The notes under the pieces were generated by a model. The model saw nothing but the letters and a program-made list of their open reading frames with translations, was not told the DNA's origin and did not search any database. From assembly GCA_003223115.1 (NCBI GenBank), contig QHXW01000290.1, positions 1 through 64,000 of the forward strand: DNA of 64,000 bases, written 5' to 3'. This document shows positions 20,519-28,767 of the stretch, piece by piece. This DNA is from Acidobacteriota bacterium. GTDB lineage: Bacteria > Acidobacteriota > Terriglobia > Bryobacterales > Bryobacteraceae. Every line of letters starts with the position of its first letter. Position 1 is the stretch's first letter. The position numbers were made by a program, and so were the translations under genes.

Positions 20519-22084
20519 ATGAAACCTGAATACGACGTTCTGATTGTAGGCTCAGGCGCGTCGGGCGGCATGGCTGCCTGGGTGCTGACGCAGAAGGGCG
20601 TGAAGTGTCTGATGCTGGACGCTGGGCCGCTGGTGGATTTCGAGCGCCAGCGCGGCCTGAAGCACGTTTACGAGTTGCCTTACCGCGGCTTCGGAAAGCC
20701 TGGCCGATTTCCGCACGTCACGCAGGCAGACGAGTTCAATGCCAACGTCTGGGCTGACGAAAAACAGAATCCATACACCTACGATCCCGACGATCCTTAT
20801 TACTGGGTGCGCATTCGCCTGGTAGGCGGCAAGACGCTGATGTGGGGCCGCGCGTCCTGGCGCATGAGCGACTACGAGTTCAAGAACAAGGATCACGATG
20901 GCTTCGGCGACAACTGGCCCATCAGCTATAAGGACCTGGCGCCGTACTACGACCGGGTGGAGCCGCTATTTCGCGTGAAGGGCCGGCGCGAAGGCTTTCC
21001 CCAGATTCCCGACGGCGTTTACCTCGAAGACAACTCGGCGGACAGCGAAAGCATCCGGCGCTTCATCGCTTCGGCCAAGCGCATGAATGTTCCGACCACG
21101 AAAGAGCGCGTGGCCACGGGCCAATTCGCCAGCTCCGTGAATCTGCTGCTGCCGGGTGCGCTCGAAACCGGAAATCTCACCCTAATTCCGCATGCCGTGG
21201 TGCGTGAAGTCTCCACGGACCGGAAAACGGGCTTGGCGAATGGCGTGCATTTTATCGACCGCCGCACAAAACGCGAATATCATGCCCGGGCGCGGGCGGT
21301 GGTCCTGGGCGCTTCGTGTCTCGAGAGTGCGCGTTTGCTGTTGAATTCTGGCCTCGCGAATTCGAGCGGCGCGTTAGGGCACTACTTGTTCGATCAGTTC
21401 TACGTGAAGAATGTGGTGGAAGCCGTGGTGCCCGAAGCACGCGGAGGCCGGGCTACGCGCGAACTCATGGGTGGCGATGGATACATCCCTCGCTTCCGGA
21501 ATCTGGACACCCGCGAGAAGAAGTTCCTCCGCGGCTATGCCTACGACTTCGGCTCCGGGGGTACGCCGCATCCGCGCTACTTTCCGCTCTATGGCGCGGA
21601 ATTGCAGCAAGCGCTGGCCGACGTTTCAGGCGCCGGCTTCGGCATGACCACCATGGGGACCGTGCTGCCGCGCTTCGAACACCTCGTGCGCATCAACAAG
21701 GACGTGAAAGACGAGTGGGGCATCCCGGTGCTGCACATTCATCAGAAGTACACCGAGAACGAATTCGAGATGGCCAAGGACTCCATGCAAGTCGCCGAAG
21801 AGTTGTGCCGCGGCGCCGGATTCGAGGTGATCGCGAAGCACTGGCAGATGGTCCCTCCCGGTGAAAGCATCCACGAGCTCGGGACCTGCCGCATGGGAGA
21901 CAATCTCAAAACATCGGTGCTCAATCAATTCAATCAGTGTCACGATGTGAAAAATCTGTTCGTGATGGACGGCAGCTCGTTTGTCTCGGGCGGCTCGCAG
22001 AATCCCACTTTGACTATCCTGGCGCTGGCCATGCGGGCATCGGAATATCTGGCGGAGCAGATGCGCAGGCGGGCGATTGGATGA
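20519..22084 (+). CDS. GMC-family oxidoreductase (large subunit, FAD)
   Basis: 521 residues from ATG 20519 after GAGTGAG. The FAD-binding GSGASGG motif is at about 11-17 ([19 protein letters not shown]), followed by [20 protein letters not shown]. The C-terminal HELGTCRMG (near 461) and the [20 protein letters not shown] end are typical of the GMC C-terminal domain. Together with the subunit-3-like protein and the five-haem cytochrome it forms a periplasmic sugar or sugar-acid dehydrogenase that passes electrons to haem c. The true substrate is unknown. Confidence 0.9.
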   Translation: MKPEYDVLIVGSGASGGMAAWVLTQKGVKCLMLDAGPLVDFERQRGLKHVYELPYRGFGKPGRFPHVTQADEFNANVWADEKQNPYTYDPDDPYYWVRIRLVGGKTLMWGRASWRMSDYEFKNKDHDGFGDNWPISYKDLAPYYDRVEPLFRVKGRREGFPQIPDGVYLEDNSADSESIRRFIASAKRMNVPTTKERVATGQFASSVNLLLPGALETGNLTLIPHAVVREVSTDRKTGLANGVHFIDRRTKREYHARARAVVLGASCLESARLLLNSGLANSSGALGHYLFDQFYVKNVVEAVVPEARGGRATRELMGGDGYIPRFRNLDTREKKFLRGYAYDFGSGGTPHPRYFPLYGAELQQALADVSGAGFGMTTMGTVLPRFEHLVRINKDVKDEWGIPVLHIHQKYTENEFEMAKDSMQVAEELCRGAGFEVIAKHWQMVPPGESIHELGTCRMGDNLKTSVLNQFNQCHDVKNLFVMDGSSFVSGGSQNPTLTILALAMRASEYLAEQMRRRAIG

Positions 22085-22106
22085 GGATGCAGCCGCCGAT
22101 CCGATT

Positions 22107-22595
22107 GTGAACCGGCTACTCGCGTTTTTACTGGTTGCCGCGGTGTTCGCACAAGAATCTCAGCGGCACCCTGACGCCCCCCTCCAGCCCGTCCCTTACA
22201 GCCACAAACAGCACGTGGCGATGGGGCTCACGTGCAAGGATTGTCACGCCATGCCGGACCCAGGCGAGCTGATGGGTATTCCAGAAGCGGCGAAGTGCAT
22301 GAGCTGTCACCGGAGTATCAAGACAGACAGTCCCGCGATTCAGAAGCTGGCCCGGTTCGCGCGCGAACGCCGGGAGATTCTCTGGGTGCGGGTGTATCAA
22401 ATTCCGAGCTACGTCGACTTCAGCCACAAAGTACATATCGAGGCCGGTGCCGGGTGCGAAACCTGCCACGGCGCGGTGGCCCAGCGCGACCAGCTCTGGC
22501 GCGAGACCGATATTTCCATGGCTGGCTGCATGAATTGCCACCGGCAGCGAAAAGCCAGCCTCGCCTGCCGCGCCTGCCACGAGGAGCTCAGGTAA
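22107..22595 (+). CDS. Exported multihaem cytochrome c (five CxxCH motifs)
   Basis: 162 residues from GTG 22107, which opens the signal peptide NRLLAFLLVAAVFAQ. Five haem sites are present: CKDCH, CMSCH, CETCH, CMNCH and CRACH. Histidines suited as distal ligands are in YSHKQHVAMG and FSHKVHIEAG. The layout is that of class III (c3/c7-like) cytochromes. The start lies 22 bases after the GMC stop, in the same transcript, so it is the likely electron acceptor of the dehydrogenase. Confidence 0.88.
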   Translation: MNRLLAFLLVAAVFAQESQRHPDAPLQPVPYSHKQHVAMGLTCKDCHAMPDPGELMGIPEAAKCMSCHRSIKTDSPAIQKLARFARERREILWVRVYQIPSYVDFSHKVHIEAGAGCETCHGAVAQRDQLWRETDISMAGCMNCHRQRKASLACRACHEELR

Positions 22596-22622
22596 GGGCC
22601 CACAAATCCTACATTTATCCTC

Positions 22623-22657
22623 TTGACTTGTTCTATATAACTAGTACAATACTAATT
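22623..22657 (+). promoter_or_regulatory. Promoter and operator of GntR-slipin operon; transcript likely leaderless
   Basis: TTGACT (22623-22628), 16 bases, TACAAT (22645-22650). The ATG at 22661 is ten bases after the -10, so the mRNA should have almost no leader. An inverted repeat AACTAGTA (22639-22646) and TACTAATT (22650-22657) covers the -10, a position suited to autorepression by the GntR protein. Confidence 0.6.
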
Positions 22658-22660
22658 TAG

Positions 22661-23080
22661 ATGACTAGAGCGGCTGCAATCCGCGACCCTCTCCGGCTGC
22701 AGTTGGATCTGCGCAGCGGCGTGCCGGTCTACCGCCAGATCATGGACCAGGTGCTCGCGGCCGTGGCGTCGGGCCGCCTGGCGGAGGGCGATCAGTTGCC
22801 GACCGTGCGCCAACTGGCCGTCGACCTTTCGATCAACCCCAACACGGTGATCCGCGCCTATCGGGAACTGGAGATCCGGGGATTCCTGAATACGCACCAG
22901 GGCACGGGCACATTCATCAGCAACCAGCGCGTGGAGCAGGATGATGCAGAACGGCGCCGCAAACTGGATTCCATTGTGAGCGACTGCATCGCGCGAGCCG
23001 GCGCTGAAGGATTCACGGCCAGGCAGGTAGTGGACCGGTTGAAGGAACTGCTGGCGGAACAGAAAACAAGGAGGACTTGA
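22661..23080 (+). CDS. GntR-family transcriptional regulator, YtrA subfamily
   Basis: 139 residues. The wHTH is at about 15-85 (LDLRSGVPVYRQIMDQVLAA, LPTVRQLAVDLSINPNTVIR, FLNTHQGTGTFISN). The C-terminal tail is a short helix without a ligand domain. It is very similar in pattern to the regulator at 2964 (both have INPNTV and YRELE). Its stop is two bases before the ATG of the slipin gene, so the pair forms an operon under the autoregulated promoter upstream. Confidence 0.9.
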   Translation: MTRAAAIRDPLRLQLDLRSGVPVYRQIMDQVLAAVASGRLAEGDQLPTVRQLAVDLSINPNTVIRAYRELEIRGFLNTHQGTGTFISNQRVEQDDAERRRKLDSIVSDCIARAGAEGFTARQVVDRLKELLAEQKTRRT

Positions 23081-23082
23081 TT

Positions 23083-23982
23083 ATGCTGCTTCCAGGCTCC
23101 GTAAAGAATGTAGTAGGTGATGCCGGTGCGCTTCCGAGGAGTGCCAGTGCGCCCGGAGTGTTTGTCTTCTTGGTGGTGCTACTCGCGGGCGTGGCCGGGT
23201 CCATCGTCACCGGGATGGCGATCCCTGGAATCGCCGGCGCGATCGTGGGCGTTTATTTTCTGTTCTCCATCCAGGTGGCCAAACAGTGGGAGAAGGCCGC
23301 CGTCCTGCGTCTGGGACGTTATCGCGGATTGCGCGGTCCGGGCCTGTTTCTGATCGTGCCGGTGATCGATTCGATCAGCCGCTTTGTGGATCAGCGCGTG
23401 CGCGTCACCGATGTGAAGGCCGAATCCGCGCTGACACGGGACACGGTGCCAGTGAATGTGGATGCAATTGTGTTCTGGCTGGTCTGGGATGCGGAGAAGT
23501 GCATTCTGGAAGTGCAGAACTTCGGCGAGGCCATCGCCCTGAGCGCACAGACGGCGCTACGCGAATCCATCGGCCGGCACGAACTGGCGCAGATGATCAC
23601 CGAACGCGAGACACTGGGCCACGAGCTGCAGCGGATTCTGGATACCAAGACCAACCCCTGGGGGATTACGGTACATTCAGTCGAGATTCGGGACGTGCAC
23701 ATTCCGCAAGCGCTCGAGGACGCCATGTCCCGGCAGGCGCAGGCGGAACGCGAACGACAGGCGCGCATCATTCTGGGAACGGCGGTAACTGAAATCTCGG
23801 AAAAGTTCGCGCAAGCGGCTCAGGTCTATCAGCAGAATCACATTGCTCTGCATCTTCGAGCCATGAACATGCTGTATGAGGCCATCAAAGAGAAAGGCGC
23901 CATGGTGATTGTGCCGTCGTCGGTGGTCGAGACCATGGGTCTCGGCGGCCTGTTGGGCACAGCCGCGTTGAGTAAGCAATAA
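23083..23982 (+). CDS. SPFH/Band 7 protein (stomatin/slipin family)
   Basis: 299 residues from ATG 23083, eight bases after AGGAGG. Two N-terminal membrane segments (about 25-65) precede the SPFH domain, with AAVLRLGRYRGLRGPGLFLI, VDQRVRVTDVKAESALTRDT and GITVHSVEIRDVHIPQALED. A helical segment rich in A/Q/E/R (SRQAQAERERQARIILG) follows, then the oligomerisation end. Slipins form microdomain scaffolds in the inner membrane and often pair with NfeD proteases; no nfeD is present here. The link with a YtrA-type regulator suggests expression in response to envelope stress. Confidence 0.9.
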   Translation: MLLPGSVKNVVGDAGALPRSASAPGVFVFLVVLLAGVAGSIVTGMAIPGIAGAIVGVYFLFSIQVAKQWEKAAVLRLGRYRGLRGPGLFLIVPVIDSISRFVDQRVRVTDVKAESALTRDTVPVNVDAIVFWLVWDAEKCILEVQNFGEAIALSAQTALRESIGRHELAQMITERETLGHELQRILDTKTNPWGITVHSVEIRDVHIPQALEDAMSRQAQAERERQARIILGTAVTEISEKFAQAAQVYQQNHIALHLRAMNMLYEAIKEKGAMVIVPSSVVETMGLGGLLGTAALSKQ

Positions 23983-24002
23983 GTGATCCGGAGGACGATG
24001 CC

Positions 24003-24407
24003 ATGAAACGTTTTGCATCGCTTGTGGGGCTCGCGCTGGTGATGGCCGAGGTGGCTCTCGCCAGTTCGCCGGCCGCGGGACAATGGCAGGGAAGAGTGAA
24101 AGACATGCCGGCGGTTACGCTGAAGGTTGGCGACGACGCAGGCAAGCTCAGCGGGACCGTGACCTTCTTCGTGGTCAAGGACCAAGGAAGCGGGCCGCAA
24201 GTCGTCGGCCACCTCGAGATTCCCATGCTTCATCCGCGATTTGACGGGCGCGCTCTCTTGTTCGAGATTAATCAGGACCGCCAGCATTCCCCTCCGGGCG
24301 CGGCGCCGGGCGTGGTGCGGTTTAAGATGAAGCTGCTGGGTGCCGACGAGGGTGAATTCGTGAAAGCCGGTGAAACCAGCGGCGTGCGCATGAAGAGAGT
24401 GCGTTGA
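24003..24407 (+). CDS. Exported protein of unknown function
   Basis: 134 residues. A signal peptide (KRFASLVGLALVMAEVALA) is followed by a beta-rich domain: WQGRVKDMPAVTLKVGDDAG, LSGTVTFFVVKDQ, LEIPMLHPRFDG, VRMKRVR. The pattern resembles small lipocalin-like proteins that occur widely in Acidobacteriota, and the 34102 gene has a similar plan (GKWSG start and repeated strands). It is 20 bases after the slipin stop, so it may be the third gene of that operon. No function can be assigned. Confidence 0.65.
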   Translation: MKRFASLVGLALVMAEVALASSPAAGQWQGRVKDMPAVTLKVGDDAGKLSGTVTFFVVKDQGSGPQVVGHLEIPMLHPRFDGRALLFEINQDRQHSPPGAAPGVVRFKMKLLGADEGEFVKAGETSGVRMKRVR

Positions 24408-24908
24408 GGGTTCGAACATATTGTTCGGCCGCACGCGGATTAGATTCATGGCGTGAAGGAATGCCCTTTGAGATCCAACAACGACGATGCCTTCAAGGCC
24501 ATCGGTGAGCCGGGGGCCTTCTCCTCTCAGCTACGCATCTACCTCTCAGTGAAGGACATCCACGTGTTGCACCCATCCTCGGCGCGCTCCCTGATTACGA
24601 AGTCGTGATACTTCGGTCAAAGTATGAAATTGCGCTCATTCGCAAGATGATCATTGAATCGGCAGAGCAATTTAATTTAAGCAGGAATGTGAGCGAGTAG
24701 CAGCGACAATCGCTCCTCTGTTGATTCTCGAGTCCCATCTTGGGTGCGCCTGTACGAGGATGCCACTGGTTATACTCAGTTCCACATCGAGCTATGATAA
24801 CTTAACTAACTAACGAAGACGGGCGAAAGTCCGCAGTTCATCGAAACGGAGGTGCCATGATCCGGCGGCGTGAGGATGAAGGGCGCGGCATGGCCCTGTT
24901 CCAGCTAA
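24408..24908. other. 501-base region without a convincing gene
   Basis: Short open frames only, with many stops in all frames and lower G+C in the middle (24620-24690). The only structure I noted is a pair of direct repeats, AACTAACTAACG at 24804-24815 and GCTAACTAACG at 24904-24914, the second overlapping the stop of the DUF1080 gene. It may be decayed DNA. Confidence 0.4.
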
Positions 24909-25694
24909 CTAACGCTCGATCAGCGGCCGTAACGCACGCCAGTAAATATTGCGGAAGGCTACGGGGCCGTGATCGCCCTGCAGCATGATTGGATTCTCAG
25001 CCGCTTCGGGAATATCCATGGCGGCGCGCGTCGGCCCGTCTACCTCTGCGTTGTTCTGAATCGAAAACCCGTTGAACAACACGCGGATGAATTTCGCGTT
25101 TTCTGTCTTGCGGCCGGAGCCATCGAATCGCGGAGCACGAAACCAGATGTGATAGGACTGCCATTGGCCGGGCGGGCGGCAGGCGTTGCGGCTGGGCGCT
25201 GACCCACCGACCCCTTTGTTGTTGATCCAGCGGTGATAAATGCCGCCGCAATCCGACGAAGTCACGGGTTCTGTCGAACCGTAGCTGTCGAAGATTTGTA
25301 CTTCGTACAACCCATGCAGATAGACGCCGGAGTTTGAACCCTTGGCCAGCATGAATTCCAGGTAAAGCTCGGTGTCGCCAGACTTCTGGTCCGTAATCAG
25401 ATTCACGGTGCGGCCGTGAGGACCGTTCAACAGCCGGTCGCCAGGGCCTCCAATGCCGGCCAGTCGCGTAGGTCCCAGCAACCGATCCCAGAAGATGCCC
25501 TTGGAGGCAAACCATTCGTTCGGCTCGTTTCCCAAACCGTGCCAGCCCGCCAGATCTCTGCCATTGAAAAGCGGAGTCCAGCCGTCTTCGACAAGAAACG
25601 GCGCGTCTCCGTGGGAATCGCCGTCATTCACCTCGGGGCGCGATTGTGCGCCGAGCGAAAGCGCGGTCATCAGGGCGACAAGCAGGATGCGCAT
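24909..25694 (-). CDS. DUF1080 exported protein (3-keto-disaccharide hydrolase-like), paralogue 1
   Basis: 261 residues from ATG 25694, which begins the signal peptide (RILLVALMTALSLGAQ). A DUF1080 jelly-roll domain follows: WTPLFNGRDLAGWHGLG, DTELYLEFMLAKGSNSGVYL, YEVQIFDSYG, QWQSYHIWFRAPRFDG, FRNIYWRALRP. Characterised members cleave 3-keto-glycosides after oxidation by an FAD enzyme. A GMC oxidoreductase and a second DUF1080 gene (28104) are in the window, but neither is in the same transcript. The open frame extends 39 codons further upstream without similarity. Confidence 0.85.
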   Translation of the reverse strand: MRILLVALMTALSLGAQSRPEVNDGDSHGDAPFLVEDGWTPLFNGRDLAGWHGLGNEPNEWFASKGIFWDRLLGPTRLAGIGGPGDRLLNGPHGRTVNLITDQKSGDTELYLEFMLAKGSNSGVYLHGLYEVQIFDSYGSTEPVTSSDCGGIYHRWINNKGVGGSAPSRNACRPPGQWQSYHIWFRAPRFDGSGRKTENAKFIRVLFNGFSIQNNAEVDGPTRAAMDIPEAAENPIMLQGDHGPVAFRNIYWRALRPLIER

Positions 25695-26303
25695 AGAGTC
25701 TGAGTTTACCCCATGGCTTTGTGTACGGATTGTTCCGCGGCGCGCGGGACTCTCAGTGTCACGGCGTTCCAGCCGTAAGTCGCAACCGGTTTGATGTGCG
25801 GTCTTGTCCAAAATCCGAGTGAATGTGGATTGAAATCGGCATCACTGGCACTTGGTTTCGCAACATGGTTCGTCGGCAGCCGTTGTGAGGACTGCCACTC
25901 CAAGTCTGGTGGTTCAGCCGCAGCACAAGCGAACACCACAAAAGAGGTATTGAGGTCACTCGCACTGATACTGGTGTTGTGCTCTTTTCAAAATCCGGCG
26001 CTCGGACGGCCCCGCCTCGACTTGCGCGCGGACAACAGTTACTGGGAACAACTGGCGTTTCGGCAATTAGGCGACATAGCCAGAACCAACGCTCCGAGTA
26101 GAGGAGAACGCCATAAGCTGTAGGCTTTTCTTGGCTCTATCCGCCGTTTCCAGCTTCGTGCGCGTTTAGGTCTGCCATGGCCCATTTTGTTCTCCCCCCT
26201 CACGGACCCCGCCGTGCAGATTTTCCGCAGCGGTGGCGCGATCTGGAGAGGAACGAGCCATGGTTCAAACCTCAGTGACTCTGGCGCCCGCAAGGAGAAC
26301 ACC
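25695..26303. other. Gene-poor region, probably decayed coding sequence
   Basis: Several short open frames on both strands, none recognisable. On the minus strand 25706-25850 reads DADFNPHSLGFWTRPHIKP, which looks like real protein but has no start or partner. On the plus strand 25962-26120 has a signal-peptide-like run LALILVLCSFQNPALG. I cannot support either as a gene. The region separates the DUF1080 gene from another broken gene. Confidence 0.35.
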
Positions 26304-26640
26304 ATGAGTACTGCTGTGATCCTGGCCTGGATGCTGCTTCAGTTTCCGAGGAGCGCCGGCTTCCATACGCTGATTGACGACAGGCGTATGTCAACAGGCC
26401 GGCGCATTGTTGTCGACCTGCCAGATCCGGGGGTGGCCGCGGCAGCAAAAAAAGCGGCGGCTTACCGAGGAGAAACAATTCAGGGACAGTTTCAATCAGC
26501 TGTTGAAAACTCAGGTCGAGTTTGCGGATCAGTACAATTCCGACCACAAGATCGATGTCCAAAAAGGTGAAGGCGATGAAGAAGGCCTGGAGAGAGCTGG
26601 AAAAAGCGATCCCTGGTTTGGCAAAGAGAAAACCAGGTAA
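26304..26640 (+). pseudogene. Small exported protein, broken by two frameshifts
   Basis: Reading three frames in turn gives one plausible protein. From ATG 26304, STAVILAWMLLQFPRSAGF (signal-like) leads to AAAAKK; then, after AAAAAAA near 26450, another frame gives LTEEKQFRDSFNQLLKTQVE and ADQYNSDHKIDVQK; and after AAAAA near 26560 a third gives VKAMKKAWRELEKAIPGLAK. Both frame changes fall in runs of A. Either a small coiled-coil protein gene has decayed or the assembly has homopolymer errors. The gene has AAGGAG before its ATG. Confidence 0.5.
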
Positions 26641-26651
26641 TTTCGACACGG

Positions 26652-28061
26652 TTACTGCGCGCCCTCTACCGTCGTCAGCGTTTCCGGCATATCGGCCAGA
26701 ATGTAGGTCATCACTGCCATGGCCGCGATATTCAGCCGCAGATCTTCAAGCCTGACTTTGTCCATCGTGTCCGCTTCGGTGTGATGCCAGTCAAAGTAAC
26801 GAACGCCCACCGTCTGCAGACTCAGGCTGGGAATGCCCTCACTAGTCAGCGGGCTGATGTCGGCCCCGCCTCCTCCACGGCGAATCTCGCCGGCTCCGAT
26901 CCGCTCTAGGAGCTTACCGATCTCCTGAAGCCGCGCGATGGACGCGTCCTCGCGGGAATTGTCACCTTTGGCGCTAAATCCGAAACCCACGGGTTTCTCC
27001 GCGCCTCCGTCCATCTCAACAGCAGCGGTGTGGTGCGCCAGGTTCGAGCCAATCCACTCCCGATAGGCTTTACCGCCCGCGAGACCGTTCTCTTCATTGG
27101 TCCACAGGACCACGCGAATGGTGCGACGCGGCTTGAGCCCGAGCTGCTTGATCAACGCCGCCGCTTCGAGTGCCGTGATGCAACCGGAGCCGTCATCCTG
27201 AGCGCCTTCGCCGACGTCCCACGAATCGATATGGCCTCCGATGACCACCAGCTCTTCGGGCTTTTCCCTGCCCGGGATTTCTCCGATGACGTTAGCGGAA
27301 TCGGCATCGGGCAATGTCTGCGCCTCCATGGCCAGATGCACGACGACTTTGTTGCCCGCACTCACCAACCGTTGGATCAACGTGGCATCTTCAATGGAAA
27401 TGGCGGCGGTAGGAATTTTAGGCGCATCGGCATCGTAATTCATGGAGCCGGTATGCGTCGCCTGGAGGCTTACGGGAGTAACGGAACGGACCAGCGCGGC
27501 CAGCGCGCCTAGCTTCGCGGCTCGTGAGGCTCCGTGAGAACGGTACTGCACCGTCTGACCATAGTTGACGAACGGAACGTTGTAGACAACGATCTTGCCT
27601 TCGACGGCGGGCCGGCCGAATCGCTCCAGTTCGTCGAAATTTCCTACCACGACAATTTCAGCCGTGATGCCCTCCTTGGGCGTAGCCACGCTGCCGCCCA
27701 GACCTAACAGGTGAAGCTGCCGCTGAACCGGCTCCATGATGGAAGCACTCTCCCGGCCGCGTACCCAGTGCGGCACCTTGACTGCCGGGGTGACTACGTT
27801 TTCCAGCCCGTCCTTCTTCATCTGCGCCGCGGCCCACTGAATGGCGCGATCGAGCGCCGACGAACCACACAACCGGTTGCCAATGCGGTCGCACAGGAAC
27901 GCTAGCTTTTCGTATCCGCCGGTATCCTCGAGCGCCGCCCCGATCAATTTATCCGCGGTTGCACGGTAGGTCTGATAGAGCGGTTCCGCCGCGGAAAGAC
28001 CGGAGCAGGATGCCAATAAGGCGCAGGCTGTCAAAAAAAGACCGAGGACGTAACGCATCAT
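26652..28061 (-). CDS. M28-family zinc aminopeptidase/carboxypeptidase (lipoprotein)
   Basis: 469 residues. The N-terminus has a lipobox LASC with the lipid cysteine at about 19. A protease-associated insert lies at about 110-250. The M28 metal ligands are visible: H277 (GGHIDSWD), D289 (EGAQDDGSG), E323/E324 (WTNEENGLAGG), D351 (VEMDGG) and a late histidine in FDWHHTEADTMD. The enzyme should cleave amino acids from peptides at the cell surface or in the periplasm. Closest in plan to carboxypeptidase Q-like proteins. It is followed, after 42 bases on the same strand, by the DUF1080 gene (upstream in transcription). Confidence 0.92.
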   Translation of the reverse strand: MMRYVLGLFLTACALLASCSGLSAAEPLYQTYRATADKLIGAALEDTGGYEKLAFLCDRIGNRLCGSSALDRAIQWAAAQMKKDGLENVVTPAVKVPHWVRGRESASIMEPVQRQLHLLGLGGSVATPKEGITAEIVVVGNFDELERFGRPAVEGKIVVYNVPFVNYGQTVQYRSHGASRAAKLGALAALVRSVTPVSLQATHTGSMNYDADAPKIPTAAISIEDATLIQRLVSAGNKVVVHLAMEAQTLPDADSANVIGEIPGREKPEELVVIGGHIDSWDVGEGAQDDGSGCITALEAAALIKQLGLKPRRTIRVVLWTNEENGLAGGKAYREWIGSNLAHHTAAVEMDGGAEKPVGFGFSAKGDNSREDASIARLQEIGKLLERIGAGEIRRGGGGADISPLTSEGIPSLSLQTVGVRYFDWHHTEADTMDKVRLEDLRLNIAAMAVMTYILADMPETLTTVEGAQ

Positions 28062-28103
28062 CGAACGGGCATGGTATCACGAGCGACGGCGGGCCGATCG
28101 CCG

Positions 28104-28730
28104 TTACTCGGGTTTTACTGCGACTTCCTTGAAGTACACCGTGGATGTGCCGTCGTGGTTTTGCAGGCCGATGTAGCCCGAATCCGGACGCGGACCGCGA
28201 ATCGGCTCATACCAGGCATGCCGCTCCGGAACCGTCTGACTACCGACGAACGTGTTGACCACCTCGCCGTTCAGCTTCACGGTGGTTTTCTGGCCATCGA
28301 TCGTAATGTCCATGGTGTTCCACTCGCCCGCGGGTTTCTGGTTGCGTTTAATCACTTTGCTGAGCGAGTACAGCGATCCCGTGCAGTGCCACTCGTCGCC
28401 GCCGGCATCGATCTGCACTTCGTAACCGTTGTGCACCGCATACCACGGATCTTTGGGAGGTTCCGGAAAACGGATATAGACACCAGAGTTGGCGTTGGGC
28501 GAAGCGGTCTTGAAGACCACGCGGATGATACTATGGCCGAATGTCTGCCCCGTGTACCAGAGCAGCCCCATTCCGCCTTCGGTTTTGAGCATTCCGCTCT
28601 CGACGACGAAACGACCGGGGCCCACCATCTGCCACCCGTTGAGGTCCTTCCCGTCGAACAGTTGTTTCCAATCCGAAGCCTGCGAGACCGTGGCAAGCAA
28701 GAACACAACGAATACGAGGCGCATAAACAA
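28104..28730 (-). CDS. DUF1080 exported protein (3-keto-disaccharide hydrolase-like), paralogue 2
   Basis: 208 residues. A signal peptide (FMRLVFVVFLLATVSQAS) precedes DWKQLFDGKDLNGWQMVG, SIIRVVFKTASPNANSGVYI, RFPEPPKD, YEVQIDAGGDEWHCTGSLYS and GYIGLQNHDGTSTVYFKEVA. The motifs VEVQI-like strand and the final FKEVAVKP match the DUF1080 domain alone, with no other domain. The gene is shorter than paralogue 1 and differs enough to suggest separate substrates. It is probably cotranscribed with the M28 peptidase downstream. Confidence 0.85.
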   Translation of the reverse strand: MFMRLVFVVFLLATVSQASDWKQLFDGKDLNGWQMVGPGRFVVESGMLKTEGGMGLLWYTGQTFGHSIIRVVFKTASPNANSGVYIRFPEPPKDPWYAVHNGYEVQIDAGGDEWHCTGSLYSLSKVIKRNQKPAGEWNTMDITIDGQKTTVKLNGEVVNTFVGSQTVPERHAWYEPIRGPRPDSGYIGLQNHDGTSTVYFKEVAVKPE

Positions 28731-28767
28731 CTCATCTTACTCCCTTCTGGTCTGTGACTCCTGTCGG

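Noticed and set aside
24408-24908. Possible tRNA or small RNA in the AT-richer gap
   Set aside because: No cloverleaf or clear terminator could be drawn.
24804-24914. Direct repeats CTAACTAACG flanking about 90 bases as a mini-insertion
   Set aside because: Only ten bases, no inverted ends and one copy overlaps a stop codon; likely chance.
25706-25939. 77-codon minus-strand frame with FWTRPHIKP
   Set aside because: It looks protein-like but has no start, no neighbour in frame and no recognised family. Left within the decayed region.
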